A stretch of DNA of 64,000 bases, taken from NCBI GenBank assembly GCA_029891345.1, contig CM056995.1, positions 211,743,047-211,807,046 on the forward strand, read 5' to 3'. Under the pieces are notes generated by a model. The model saw only the letters and a list, made by a program, of their open reading frames with translations, was not told the DNA's origin and searched no databases. Within the stretch, counting starts at the first letter, position 1. Every line of letters starts with the position of its first letter. This stretch comes from Dryococelus australis (lineage: Eukaryota > Arthropoda > Insecta > Phasmatodea > Phasmatidae). Below are positions 22,771-34,345 of this stretch, piece after piece. Made by a program: the position numbers and the translations under genes.

Positions 22771-25700
22771 ACGATTTATGTTTAAATATCGAACTGAAAT
22801 AAATACAAATCATTCAAAATTTCTTAAATCATGCAATTACCGCATGAAACATTAATTCAAATTAATATAGACACAAGTTATTAAAAATTACTTTAATCAT
22901 GCACTAACCACGAGACAAATTCATTAAAACGACTTACCCCGAGTACGTCGCACACGACAGAACGGAACACAAAATTTATTAATATCGTAACGAAATATAT
23001 TATATTTCAAACACCTGAACAAATGACAAGAAACGAAGTTAATCACACCAAACAAATTTCACATGTTCAAAATACACAAAACTGTTAATTACTAGATTGA
23101 TCACACACAATCCTACAACAAACTATTTAAATATGAAAATATAAAAATGTTCAATATCCAGAGCTCTGACCTCCACCATCGTCAAAAGTTCTCGTAAAAG
23201 TAACATAGCGCAGAGCGAAGACAAGCCCACTAGACTGTCTGCGTGAGGGCGCGCCAGGTATCGTTTCACTCCCCCGGCCTCGATTCCCCCTGAGCGCCTT
23301 TACAGGCCCAGAGAGTGATGAACTGCTCCAAGCCTTTATCGAGGAATGTTTGAAAAATTTCCGCATATCGCGTCTCAAATGTCTGACTGTTTACTTCCAG
23401 CGAATAGAATTTTAACAAGTCCCACTTAAAAATTACCTCCTAATCCCAAAGAATTATGTTCCAAATATATTTAATCAAAAAAATATATTCAATGAAAATA
23501 TAAGCAGTTTCTAAGAAATTTTCGTTGTAATCCGCAAAACTTTTATCCCGATTTTCACTTAACTTTCAATAAATTTTTAGTTTAAAGTATTTCCAGGAAA
23601 CTACAGCTAGTGATAATTTCACATAAGATATATTTTCAATACATAAATCTTACGGAATCCAAAGACTTTTGATATAAGTTATGTTTTTAAAGAACGTCGT
23701 TCTAAAATACATATCATTCGATTGATTAAAATGCTAGTATTACACAAGTCAAAGGTTTCATGTAGGTAAAAAGTACATATTCAAACTGTTAAATATTTGT
23801 GCGTAGCAGAGAAAATATGTTTTTGCGTCTAGATATCTCTACGACACTAAATTTAACGTGTATTCGCTATAAGCAAAGTTTCATATTTGTGGGAAAAAAA
23901 TTATTATATTAATTTTTCTTTTACAAATACACCCAAATAAGATTAGCAGAAATGTCTATATTTGAGCAAATATATGTCAATATCACATTTATATCGAAAA
24001 TAAAACAAATAGGAATTTGTATCGGAGATGTAAAGTTCCAATATTTCAACAAAAAGCCATATTTTAAACATTTCGATATCCGATGGGATCTTGGGAGCTA
24101 TAATAAACGAACGCATAATATCTCAAATATGTTTTCTTTACGAAACTATGAGTTTAAACCAATTTTCATACACGTTAAAAAATAAAGACTATCTCTAACA
24201 AATTCCTTTGACAAATTATATCGTCCAAGATTGTCGGATTTGCCATCTTACTTCTCAGAAATGTGTATATTTTGGTCAATATTAAAATATTTTATTTAAA
24301 AATACTACATTCCGACAAAATATTAACGAAATACCACATAGCCAGCCTAAAATGACTTCTATAGAACTTGTAAAATTACAAAATCCACGATATTTCAACA
24401 AACTTTTTCCCAAAAAACCACATTTTAAGTAAAATTCAAGGAAAACAGTAAACATTTTGGATTCGAACACTATATAAGTAAGTCATTAATTTCCGACTTC
24501 CAACAAAATAGTTATGTCTTATATAAATTATACAGCTGTCAGAATCGAATATAAATTTTTTTTGAACAGAAAACGAATTTCGCATTATATATACATTTAA
24601 AAACAGAACATATTTCAAAGCAATGTTGAAACTAATAGCTATAACCGAACGAAGACTGAATCGATACCTACTCTCCGAATACATTCTAAGAAACAGAATC
24701 TTTCTAAACCCATATAACTCTTACACACTCCTAAAATGAAAGTACTTCTATTCAGTTAATCAAATATTACATAAAGACATACCGATTATAAACAGTTATC
24801 CATCCACCAAACAATCTTCAAACATTTTGATACTTAATTCATATTTATATCAAACACCTTTTCGAAAAGTATGTTAAACAAACATATATTTGCCAAAGGA
24901 TATTTAGTTTATAACTGAGAAATTACGTTTTCTTATGGAATTGAAACTAGCATTCTCTACAAAAAAAATATTTTAAATTAATTACTATCCAGTTAATTGA
25001 ACATTGGAGTAAACCATTTAGAAATTATTTTGGAAAGTAAAAGTTCTGCTGTTTTGTAAACAAGTCTTTTTTCCACCCAACTGCTATTTTCAACTCTGGA
25101 AACTTTTGTTTGTTTCATTTCAAAAATATTGAATGTACATTAGAAGTTGAAAAATTGTAATTATTTAATATCTTGTCCATATCTAACAAAAAATGTCCGA
25201 ATACAACTCTAACATCGAGGAAATGTTAACATAGTTATTCTGCTTTTTCCAGAATGTATAATACTACTGCGAGACAATCAAACATATGGAAATACTACAA
25301 ATGTTGTCAAAGGGAAGAAATGTCGTACATGTGTGTTTTTTGTAAACAGTTAATTTTGTCAATATGTAGTTTGTAGCGAAATAAATGGTATGAAACTTTT
25401 TTTGTGTTTTACTGCCTTTACGAATGCGTTAATTGTAATATTCCTATATTCTAACAACAAAACGTTACCTGCATTTAACAATCAAATCCAATTGTGTTGG
25501 TATATAATACATTAGTAATTTTAAAGTGACTGTATACTTAAATGTATATTTCAAACGAATAATTCACTCTAATTGTTTCCTAGAATTTATAATTCCTCGA
25601 ATTACATATTGCGAACTATAAAAGGTTTTCATCTTTCAGTTCCATTCTAGACTTGGAAGAGTACAGAAGCAAAGAGGGCTTTGCAATATCGTTTCTGTGG

Positions 25701-25880
25701 GAAACTTTTTACAACTCTACACAACTTATGACATCACGAATGAACAACACGTGGAATTAGCAATTCAAGCAAACAGTTTCAGTGTGATTTCAGCCAGAAG
25801 TAGTTTTCTCGGAGTGGTACTTTAAAGAGACATTATAAATTTTGCAACACTGCATCACAATCTTCTTCACAATCAGCTCA
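22771..25880. other. AT-rich interior, no gene recognised
   Basis: A GC-richer patch at 23150-23400 has one open frame without known relatives. From 23400 to 25600 the sequence is strongly AT-rich with short open frames and no motif. At 25618 TATAAAAG is followed about 20 bases later by TTTCAGTTCC, which resembles an insect TATA plus TCAGT initiator. Behind it a frame of about 55 codons ends at 25825, with no family assigned. Confidence 0.4.
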
Positions 25881-25884
25881 ATCA

Positions 25885-26128
25885 AGTGTACCACTAACAC
25901 CACACAGCACCACCCTAGCACCACAAAGCACCACCCTATCACCACACAGCACCACATTAGCACCACACAGCACTACACTATCATCACACAGCACCACATT
26001 ATCACCACACTAGTACCACACAGCACCTCACTAGCACCACACACCACTACACTAGTACCACACATCACCACAATAGCACCACACTAGCACCACACAGCAC
26101 CATACTAACACCACATAGCACCACACAG
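25885..26128. repeat. CACCACACAGCACCACAYTAG minisatellite
   Basis: About ten imperfect units of roughly 24 bp built from CACCACACAG and CACCACACTAG. It lies directly inside the right arm of the 5.1-kb structure. Confidence 0.9.
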
Positions 26129-26129
26129 T

Positions 26130-26506
26130 TGAAATTTCCTCCTTTTATGGTAAAAAAGGAACGTAAAATAAAAAAAAGGAAAGTTTTAAGGGACAATATC
26201 AGTTTGGTTAATGAAATTTTTTAATACTTAAAAATAATTCTTTAAGGATTTTTTAACAATTAAAATTTGTTTAAAAATAATTTTTGAATACAAATTTCTT
26301 TGAAATTTTGTACTATTTTTAATAATAGATTTTTTTTATAAATGTTTTGGAAACTTTAATTTTTTTAATTTTTTCTATTTTTTTTTTGGAATTTTTTGGA
26401 TTTCGCGGTTAAAGGTCAAAGGTCATACATCAAAGTTCAAAGTCACTGTCTTACAATATGGCCGTCGAGGGATCGGAATGACAGAGCATGAAGAGCTCGT
26501 AGCTCC
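26130..26506 (-). repeat. right arm of the 5.1-kb inverted repeat
   Basis: Reverse-complement match to 21409-21775, including GGCCGTCGAGGGATCGGAAT and GAGCTCGTAGCTCC at its outer edge. The DR1-type motif AGGTCAAAGGTCA is at 26413-26425. Confidence 0.85.
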
Positions 26507-26760
26507 GAATCCGGAATCCGTTGCTCCAAAGTCGGTATAATCCTACTACACCTGGGGATAACTACCCGTCATCGGCAATATACGGCCACGTTTCTAACAC
26601 GCGAAATCCTGGACGTAACCTTGCCGGGAATCTAACACACATTGGAACGGGGAGGAAGGGGTAGGCGTCCTACGCCACACGGACACCTCAGCCGCACGTT
26701 CGAGGGATTGTGACCAAAGACATCTACGGTAGTGTTCCCCATGTACCCACCATGATGGAT

Positions 26761-26922
26761 TTTCGTAAGTGGGAATCTTGCCGGACGATGCCGCTTGTAG
26801 GCGGGCTTTCCCGTTTGCCCCGCCCTTGCATTCCGGCGCTGCTCCATTCTCACCTCCCTTAACCCTCAACGGCTCTCAAGACCTCGTTATTAAGAGCCAC
26901 CCAAATCTCACAAACCTCGCCT
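26761..26922 (+). mobile_element. SINE-1 fragment (body and 3' end)
   Basis: Begins at TTCGTAAGTGGGAATCTTGC and includes GCCGGACGATGCCGCT, GCATTCCGGCGCTGCTCCAT and AAGAGCCACCCAAATCTC. The head is missing and the preceding 150 bp are unrelated. Confidence 0.85.
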
Positions 26923-27999
26923 AATTTTGTCCACGCATTATGGGCTAACTGTGGAAAGGAAATATGATTGACAATAAAAAATTGGTACTGCACAATTTAC
27001 TTTATAATTACTTGACAAAAGTGCATAATATGTGTTTGTTCTTCAGCATAATGTGTGTTGCCGGAGAGCTGTAGTTGTATTTTATAAATATGTAAGTATC
27101 CTTAACAACTGAAATGAGCAATAAACCAGTCTTTCAACATAGTGCGGGACGTTGAGCCTTCCTTTCTAGATTTTGAGGATATTATATGTTTTCGTGGCAT
27201 GATATTGTTGGTGACTTGATAAAAATTCCAAATTATTAAAAATAAATGCTATTAATTATTTCTGTAACTCGTTACATTAATTTTAGAAAGTCGTTTACCT
27301 AAATTATCATACTTTTTCAGACTATTATTTCATATCACAACGAAAAGAATGTAATATGAGAAAAATGTAGACAAAAACTTTAGCCTCTTGAACGCTCTTA
27401 AAGAATACCTTGAGTCAAATAGTGGTATTCTCTGGAGCCTTGGTGAAACTATATGCAGATGTAACTTATGTCACTTCCCTTTAACCACCATAATTCCGAT
27501 GTTAGGTGAAAGGACTCAATCGTCAACAGAAGACTGGCAAAAAAAAAACCCTGGAATTTCAAGCGTATCTAACTTTGGGAATTTAAAAATTCTGACGAAT
27601 CGTAAAGGCATAATAAATTTTAGCTCAGCAGATTTTTAAAGCACGCCGGAAATAGTTACAGTACTATAGGTAACTAGGAATTACCACTAGTTAGTAGCAA
27701 CGAAAAGAAAATTAATTTAACTTATTCTCAAATCTCTGTGAAGTACAGAGAAAACCACTTCGATATGGCCTATGCTATAAATTGAGATGACGCACTCGAT
27801 AATGACCTCGGAATCATACGAGCATCTTGATTGAGATTAGCTGCGACAGCTGTATAAAAACACTCAGTATATTACAATGAAGAGGAGAACTACTCGTGAC
27901 AAATGCTATTAATTTAAAATACAGATACAATACACCAAGTACATAAGGATATTGCCGATATTTGTGTTCGTGCATTGTGACCCTGAATTACAATGTTCA
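26923..27999. other. no gene seen
   Basis: AT-rich, with one short open frame (27388-27639) of no recognised family. Confidence 0.5.
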
Positions 28000-28175
28000 C
28001 AGTCCTTTCACGGCAAACTAAAGCACTTGCGGGGTTTAAGATCTACTTGTAGGCACATTGTGTATCCTTTCGCTATATGTAAAATGAACATTTCCTTGAA
28101 CCTGATCACGTTATTCATGCTTCGGTCGAGCGAAACTGTGAACTTATTAAGAAAATAAATATTTTACTAATTTGC
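28000..28175. mobile_element. MITE family 1, type B, partial and decayed
   Basis: Resembles the first half of the 58.3-kb copy: CACGGCAAACTAAAGCACTT, TAAGATCTACTTG, GTGTATCCTTTCGCTATATG and CGGTCGAGCGAAACTGTGAA. The other half is not seen. Confidence 0.6.
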
Positions 28176-29444
28176 TTATTCTTACCACTATATTATTTGT
28201 ATAAACGTGCCTTGCAAACAACCGTGACAATGAAGACACGTTAAGGTACTAAAAGTTCCTCCAGTGTTTTCCTAGCTCAGTATTTCAGATCAAACAAGAC
28301 TAATGGCTATTAGTACATTTTTTTATTAAGTATATGTATATAGGTTACACTGCGAAATAAGAAGGGGGTGGGGGTAGAAAATATCAAGTAATGGCGAGAC
28401 TGGTGATCGGAAATTCGGGAAGCCGGCAAAAGTAATTTACCAGTGCTTCGTCTCCTTTCTGCATTCTTCGTTAAAAATATAGGTTGTAAAACTGCTGGTA
28501 TAGAAGTTGCACGCACAGTGGCAGTGCATTATACATACGCCGTACTTCAGGGGCGTTTACCGCAGGCGCTGTGGAGCCCTCCGTTGCCAGGCAGAGCCAA
28601 ACTGCTTGTGATGAAAACTTAAAACAGACCTCGCAGGCAGACGGAAAGTTTTTGTTTGTCAGACGCTAGTCTTCCATCGCCGTGAACGAAGGGAAATCGG
28701 ACGGTTGTGTCACAGAGTAGGCGAGTACACAGAGGCGAAATGGGGTGGCGGTTTTTTTTACTCAGGCGAGAGCCCGTTATCTGACTGACTGATTTTGCGG
28801 ATTGAGTTGGCAGCAAGCTAGGCTGGGCAGCCCTCTATACACTCGAGACATTATCATTTGCTTATTGGTTTCTGTGATCAAGTGAGGCCTCTGTGCAGGA
28901 TTGTTAAACATCCACTCACACTACTGCTTCCTGCCTTATTACTGACTCGCAGTTGAACGGGGCGTGTATAAACAACTGTCCTCCAATCACAACAGTACGA
29001 GAAAAAACAAGAGTTTGGAGTCTATCTCGCCTCTGAATGAATTCGCGAAATACTTGTGGCTCTGCTGACTGGCTACTGCATGCTGCGAAAGGTTTCATAT
29101 TATCTGGGCACACAGAGTGTTTAAAAATTCAGAGATGAAACAGCTGCTTGTACCGCGAACTCCAACGTCATACGCCCACAAAATGGCGTCACTTGTACGC
29201 AACGTGTTGCAACCATAGACTAAAGATGAGGTAGACCGCTTATTCGTCTTCTGCGTAAGTACCCAACGTTGACCTACCCCAAAGAAACACAACTGTCAAA
29301 GTCACGTGGTCACATAGACTAACGTGTTTGTTTATATCTAAATTTTCGAAAGACGAGCACTTTTTTTAATGAAAAATATACTTTCATCGATTTCAATTTG
29401 ATCTAACTGCATTTCAATATGTATAAAGGAAATGTAGCATATTC
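28176..29444. other. unique-looking stretch with a GC-richer part
   Basis: From 28540 to 29290 the base content is balanced and short frames are present on the minus strand, but none resembles a known protein and no splice pattern stood out. A promoter or transposon remnant cannot be excluded. Confidence 0.35.
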
Positions 29445-29865
29445 GCAGTTTCGTCACCCTTTTTTTAATCAAACCTTTGAAAAATCACCGCATGTAAGAC
29501 GTATTTAGTTATTTCCTAAATATGACATGTATCATAACAATCTTATACTTGTGTTAACATGAAATTTTCTTATTTTTCGTCAAAAAGAAAGTATTACTTG
29601 TATTTTATTTATAAACTGTAATATTTCAGTTACAATACATACAAATAAGAACAGTGAGAAAACATATGTATTGGTAGTGCCTAGTAAGAAATAGTTCTTG
29701 TGCAAAATTTTATTACAACTGTGTTCGCACGAATTCGGTGCGTTGTCCTTTGGTGTAATATTATAGACTTAGTAAAGCTTAGTTTGCACGAGGCGGAAGA
29801 ATATCCTGGAAGTGGGACTTTAGCAGGGCTTCAGAAAAGTGTGAAGTAACCGTGAATGGATTATA
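29445..29865 (+). repeat. repeat C, copy 2
   Basis: Same unit as 14075-14487, in the opposite orientation. Contains CACCGCATGTAAGACGTATT, GCGTTGTCCTTTGGTGTAAT and GGGCTTCAGAAAAGTGTGAA. Non-coding. Confidence 0.8.
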
Positions 29866-30611
29866 TACAGACATCTCAAAGCACTTGTTTACTAAACATA
29901 ATCTCAAATCCGGCACATGCCGTTTTTGCTAGTTGTACTGGCAGAAGAGCGGTTCGATATTGGGACACGGGGATCGATTGTACGCAGTTAGCGAGATCGA
30001 CTTGCTTCATCTTCAGTCTGTTTGAAACGCCGTTCACCAATCGTCGCTTGGTGACCTACTTGCCAGTTGGGCAGCCCAATCAACAGAGGAACTTTCCGCA
30101 GTAGGTACAGCAGCCAGTCGGACGCGAGGATCGTTCCCGGAGCCTCGCGGCAGCCAATCAGAAGATGAGTACGTCACATCAAAGGAACCGGTACGCCACC
30201 TCGTCCCTATGTGTGTTCGCGTAGTGTGAAGTGAAACAACTGCTTATACCACGCAAACAATACACACTTCACAATATGTAGATTCTATTAAATAATTAGT
30301 GCATGTGGAAATTACAGGTGATAAGAACGCGTATCCATATCCATAAAAGAAACTTACGAAATTATTATTTGACACGGCGAAATTACTACAACCCTTGAGC
30401 CGAAGGGTTTGGGGGCGGGGTAGTAGGAGGAGGCGATATCGTGGTACCACTTTCTTCATTAATTTTTATTGGTAGGTGGTTATTTGAAATTTTACATCTC
30501 CTTCTGCAAGTTCTTTTAACACTGCACCCTTTGCCTCATAACAACCTTCTACCTACTCGCTAATTACAACCCCACTATATTCTTATACACAACACTTAGA
30601 AAGAACAAGAA
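29866..30611. other. no gene seen
   Basis: GC-richer around 29930-30210, with unrelated short frames. Nothing recognised. Confidence 0.4.
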
Positions 30612-30857
30612 TGAGTGAATGAGTGGAGAGATTTGGGCGGCTCTTAACAGCAAGGTATTGAGTGCCGATGAGGGTGATTGAAGTGAATATGAGGGGGAAC
30701 TAGAATGAAGGGGCGGGGGAAACGGGAAGCTCGCCGACCAACGGCATCGTCCGGCACGATTCCCACTTGCGAAAGTCCGGTGACCCGGGCGGGGATTGAG
30801 CCTGGTTCGCCTTGGAGGCAGGCGAGCGTGCTAATCGCTCAGCCACCGTGGCCCCTG
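30612..30857 (-). mobile_element. SINE-1, near full length
   Basis: Minus-strand copy: the tRNA-like head at the right end reads GGCCACGGTGGCTGAGCGAT (A box) and, further in, CAGGCTCAATCCCC in place of the usual GGTTCGATTCC B box. The body has GGAATCGTGCCGGACGATGC, and the 3' end has GAGCCGCCCAAATCTC. Length is about 246 bp. Confidence 0.9.
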
Positions 30858-30944
30858 AGAACAAGAAGTTTCTGATATCATTAATAAGCCTACTTTCGTC
30901 TACTTGGCTGCAAATAGTTTTTTGGTGAAGTTCTTAAAATCTTA

Positions 30945-31018
30945 CTCGGTAGGTTGGCTTGACGTCTCGTCAACGGCAATATAATTCATTAGATATGGAA
31001 CCAGAAACGTATGCAACA
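30945..31018 (-). mobile_element. SINE-2 3' end fragment
   Basis: GGTAGGTTGGCTTGACGTCT and ATATGGAACCAGAAACGTAT match the tail of the 48.1-kb SINE and the 3.2-kb SINE-2 in reverse orientation. It is truncated by the MITE that follows or by decay. Confidence 0.65.
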
Positions 31019-31028
31019 GTAGTAGGAG

Positions 31029-31273
31029 GATACAACTATAGGCCGTTCACGGTAAAGTGAGCACTTTTTGACGCTGTTTCATCACACGTAATAACCAATA
31101 AATACATTTCATTGTGACCTCGGACTTTTGGTTTTGGGTATGGTGAATGTATACATTGTGTTTATTACCAACATGGCAGGGTTTATATTAACAAGTTGTG
31201 GAAGGATATAAATTGTTTGAAAGAGAAAACTAACCAGTGCTTCAAAAGTACTCACTTTACTGTGAACTGCCTA
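31029..31273. mobile_element. MITE family 1, type A, copy 3
   Basis: TAGGCCGTTCACGGTAAAGT at left and TTTACTGTGAACTGCCTA at right, flanked by TA on both sides, 245 bp. The core is inverted relative to copy 1: it reads GTGTTTATTACCAACATGGC. Confidence 0.9.
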
Positions 31274-31381
31274 TACACACGTGTCTTACCCGCGACTCTG
31301 AACAGAAGATCTCTTACCATAAGCTACATTGCAACCAACAGCATCACGGAGGGAGGATTTGGAGCATCAACTTCGCACGTT

Positions 31382-31628
31382 GGAGCCGCGATGGTGTAGG
31401 GGTCAGACTACTCGCTTCGCATCTAGATGAGCGGGGTTCGATTCTCGACGGAGTCGCTCCCGGACTTACGCACGTGGGAATCGCGTCGGACGATGCAACT
31501 GGTTGGTGGATTTTCTCGGGATCTCCCGTTTCCCCCGTCCTTACATTCCGGCGCTGCTCCACGGTCACCTCGCTTCACCCACATCGGCTCTCAAGACCCC
31601 GATGTTAAGAGGCACCTATATCTCTCCA
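31382..31628 (+). mobile_element. SINE-1, full length
   Basis: The head reads GAGCCGCGATGGTGTAGGGG with B box GGTTCGATTCTC. The body and 3' end are as in the family, ending at ATATCTCTCCACTCCAC. Open frames on both strands are SINE artefacts. Confidence 0.9.
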
Positions 31629-31689
31629 CTCCACTTTCCAACTTCGTACATAATTAGCCTAATAATTTGAATAACATGTTTACCAACCT

Positions 31690-33000
31690 GAAATATATAG
31701 TCCCGTCATTTTGACAATAAGTGACTGAGCCACTTAAAACACGCGTGTTTATATGGCCTACTGTAATGCTACTTGCTAGAATGAATTGGTGGAAATATGT
31801 TAATTTGTTCCCGAGGTCTCGTATAAAAAAGGTAATTCCTTCGTGCATCACTATCCTACAGAATAGCAGAAAGGAGTGGCCATTTGTTAGAAAATATTAT
31901 GCTTGTAATATATACTTTCAGCATACAAAGTTTGGTCGAAATTGGTCAGAAGGTATAAAATATTTACAATATAAACCTAAAATATTTGAATGTCCACCAT
32001 TTTGAAATAATTGTCTGACCAACTCAACACATACCAATTTCCATGGCCTGTCATAGTGATACTTGCCTTCCAATATCTAATACAAACCTGTTGGTTTATT
32101 ATGAGGTATGGCATAAAAACTATATTTTTATGTGACAACTTAAAATGGCGCACAAAAGAGAGTTTGTGTATACACATTTTATAGCTGCATTATATAATGC
32201 CATCATAAAAAGTTAAATTAGAATTGATTTCATGTTTCACTATATAGTATGCAGGCCTACTAAGATAACGATGAGTTGAGTTGAGAGATTTGGGCGGCTC
32301 TTAACAACGAGATCTTGAGAGCCGATGAAGATGAAATGAGGTGAGAATGGAGCAGCACCGGAATGCAGGGGCGGGAGAAACGGGAGATCCCCGAGAAAAT
32401 CTTCCGACCAGCGGCCTCGCCCGGCACGATTCCCACTTGTGAAAATCTGGAGTGACCCTACCGGGGATTGAACCTGGTTCGCCTTAGTGGGACGCGAGCA
32501 GTCTAACCGCTCAGCCACGGTGACCAGCAGCCATTTTAAAAATAAGATTCTGACACTTAAAGCATGTCAGTTTACATCACCTATCGCAGTACTAATTGAT
32601 TCTCAACTCTGGCAGGATTAAATCAATTTTTTTCCCGAGATATAGCATGCAATTATTTTAATTACGTTCCGCTATCTTACAAAATGGCGGACAAAAGAGC
32701 TTTTTTTTTGTCATTGCTTGTAATAGACGCCTCCAGCATTCAAAGTTTGGTCGAAACAATTTACCCATTAATTTAAATCACATGTTTACATGCCAGTGTT
32801 AGTTATATGTCAAATTTGGCGAGAATTGGCTAAGTAATTTTCAAGAAATAAAGAAAAAACTATATTTTTTAATGTAAAGCCATCTTTGAGAATTGCGGAC
32901 CAACAATACTTTACGTATCTTAATTCAATGCATTCATTATACGCCATTATTTTAGTTTAAATCGGTTGAATGACCTCTAAGATGCGACACAGCAACATAA
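31690..33000. repeat. decayed ~300-bp tandem repeat interrupted by a SINE
   Basis: Recurring blocks near 31705, 32000, 32525 and 32880 read CCATTTTGA.AATAA.TG.CTGA.C followed by a T-T-x-x-A-T-x-G-C-C block, with AAGTTTGGTCGAAA blocks near 31928 and 32745. Allowing for the SINE at 32276-32526 the period is near 300 bp. Strongly diverged. Confidence 0.5.
32276..32526 (-). mobile_element. SINE-1, full length, inside the tandem array
   Basis: The right end gives the head (TGGTCACCGTGGCTGAGCGG on the minus strand) and GGTTCAATCCCC as B box. The left end is GAGAGATTTGGGCGGCTC. It interrupts a 300-bp tandem unit, so it is younger than the array. Confidence 0.9.
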
Positions 33001-33087
33001 ATGTTAAAATGTCGGTCAATTTGAAAGTAAATCTCGCAGGCGTGCTCTGAAACTATAAAAACAGATGTACTTACTAATAATATACCG

Positions 33088-33149
33088 AGTTTGGTGAAGT
33101 GCGGTTAGCGTGTTCAAAAGTTTAGTGAAGTTCGGTTAGCGTGTTCAAA
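33088..33149. repeat. 31-bp tandem duplication in a LINE-like 3' end
   Basis: Two near-identical units contain GCGGTTAGCGTGTTCAAA and TTCGGTTAGCGTGTTCAAA. The following ACACATGCAGACACCCACAG resembles the 3' ends of insect non-LTR elements. Confidence 0.6.
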
Positions 33150-33239
33150 AGTTTTTACACACATGCAGACACCCACAGGTACACCGATAGGAATGCGATC
33201 ACATAGACCTTTCTTTCATTTGGAAAGTTGGCTAAAATT

Positions 33240-33933
33240 ATGAGTTAACTGTGTCAGTACGAATTTGTGAATATAAATTCGAAAAGCAAATAAAAAAATG
33301 GTGTATTCAGAAAATAATTTTTTAAACTGTCAAATCCGTTGTCTGTGTTTGGGCTCTTAGATGTAAGTGCAGTAGTTATGTATGAACAATCCTATTTCTA
33401 AACATATCCATTCATTTTTCCTTTCCTTCTTCATAAAATCTCCTCACTTTTGACGTATACGTCCCCAAGAATGTGCTCTTGTGAACCGCGGGGAACTTCT
33501 CTTATTTGCTCCCAATCCTCCAGCTGTGTTCTCGAACCTGATTCGTCAGTGCACAGTTTCATTGTGATTGGTGATGCTTCCCTCTCTTCACATAATCGAA
33601 ATCAATTAGGTGCCGTGCCAGTAAATTGTAATAGAGAACAATTAAGAAAAGAAGAAAAGTACATCTTAATCTTGAAACATTTTCTACATGGTGCAAGAAC
33701 GCCACGAAAATATTGCTCCACCAGCTTTCCCTCCTGGATAAAATGGTAGTGGCGATACAAAATTTGATTAGATTCGGTCATTCATTCATACATGGACCAT
33801 GACAACCTCATAGGTACATTCATATTTAATTTCCAGCTCTTCAAAAATGAAAGCAAAGTTTTCTTCTAATATTTTTGTGGAATGAAAAATATTGAGTTAT
33901 GCAGCCTTAAGATAAAGGAAAAAACTTTTGTCA
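33240..33933. other. no gene supported
   Basis: A 99-codon plus-strand frame at 33450-33749 and an open minus-strand frame over the same bases show no known family. No splice context was recognised. Confidence 0.35.
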
Positions 33934-34345
33934 AAGGCTGTTCATGATAAAGTGAGCACTTTCGAAATCAACCTTAGAAAAACGTCACTGCACGTGCCTG
34001 CATATATTTTAACGGGCGCCCTGAGTGACGTGTGCCTAGTAAAGTTGGTAACGATGGAGGGGGAAGTAGTTCCGTATTTTAACGTCTAATAAAAACTGTA
34101 AGATAACCAATTCTGATCATTTAAATTATTTCTTTCTCTTTCTGTCTTTTTTAATCCATCGAAGTATAAAAATGAGCAGATTTGTAAAATCGTTACTTGT
34201 ATAATAATTTCACAGTTTCACTTGACCGACCCACGAATAAAGTGATGAATGTTATTCTTACAAAAGGCGGAAGAATACACAACGTGCATACAAGTAGATC
34301 TTAAACAGGTCTTTCAAAAGTGCTCATTTTACCGTGAATAGCCTA
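33934..34345. mobile_element. MITE family 1, type B, copy 2
   Basis: AAGGCTGTTCATGATAAAGT at left, TTACCGTGAATAGCCTA at right. The core has GTAAAGTTGGTAACGATGG and CACTTGACCGACCCACGAAT. TA follows the right end. Confidence 0.9.

Larger units (their letters stand above)
21409..26506. mobile_element. 5.1-kb structure bounded by ~370-bp inverted repeats
   Basis: The arms (21409-21775 and 26130-26506) match as diverged inverted copies, starting GGAGCTACGAGCTCTTCATG. The interior holds a 118-bp tandem repeat, a degenerate ~75-bp repeat, a GC-richer patch, 2.4 kb of AT-rich DNA and a CACCACA minisatellite. No transposase was recognised and no clear target duplication was found (flanks AAAGAG and GAATCC). 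It could be a large non-autonomous DNA transposon or two copies of a smaller repeat in opposite orientation. Confidence 0.55.

Noticed and set aside
23151-23378. 75-codon minus-strand frame in the GC-richer patch
   Set aside because: No family resemblance, no splice signals, and it lies inside the repeat-bounded 5.1-kb structure.
31237-31657. Overlapping open frames on both strands
   Set aside because: They lie on MITE and SINE-1 sequence and recur with the SINE at other places.
33450-33749. 99-codon plus-strand frame
   Set aside because: Length is not unusual for the composition; no domain or codon bias.
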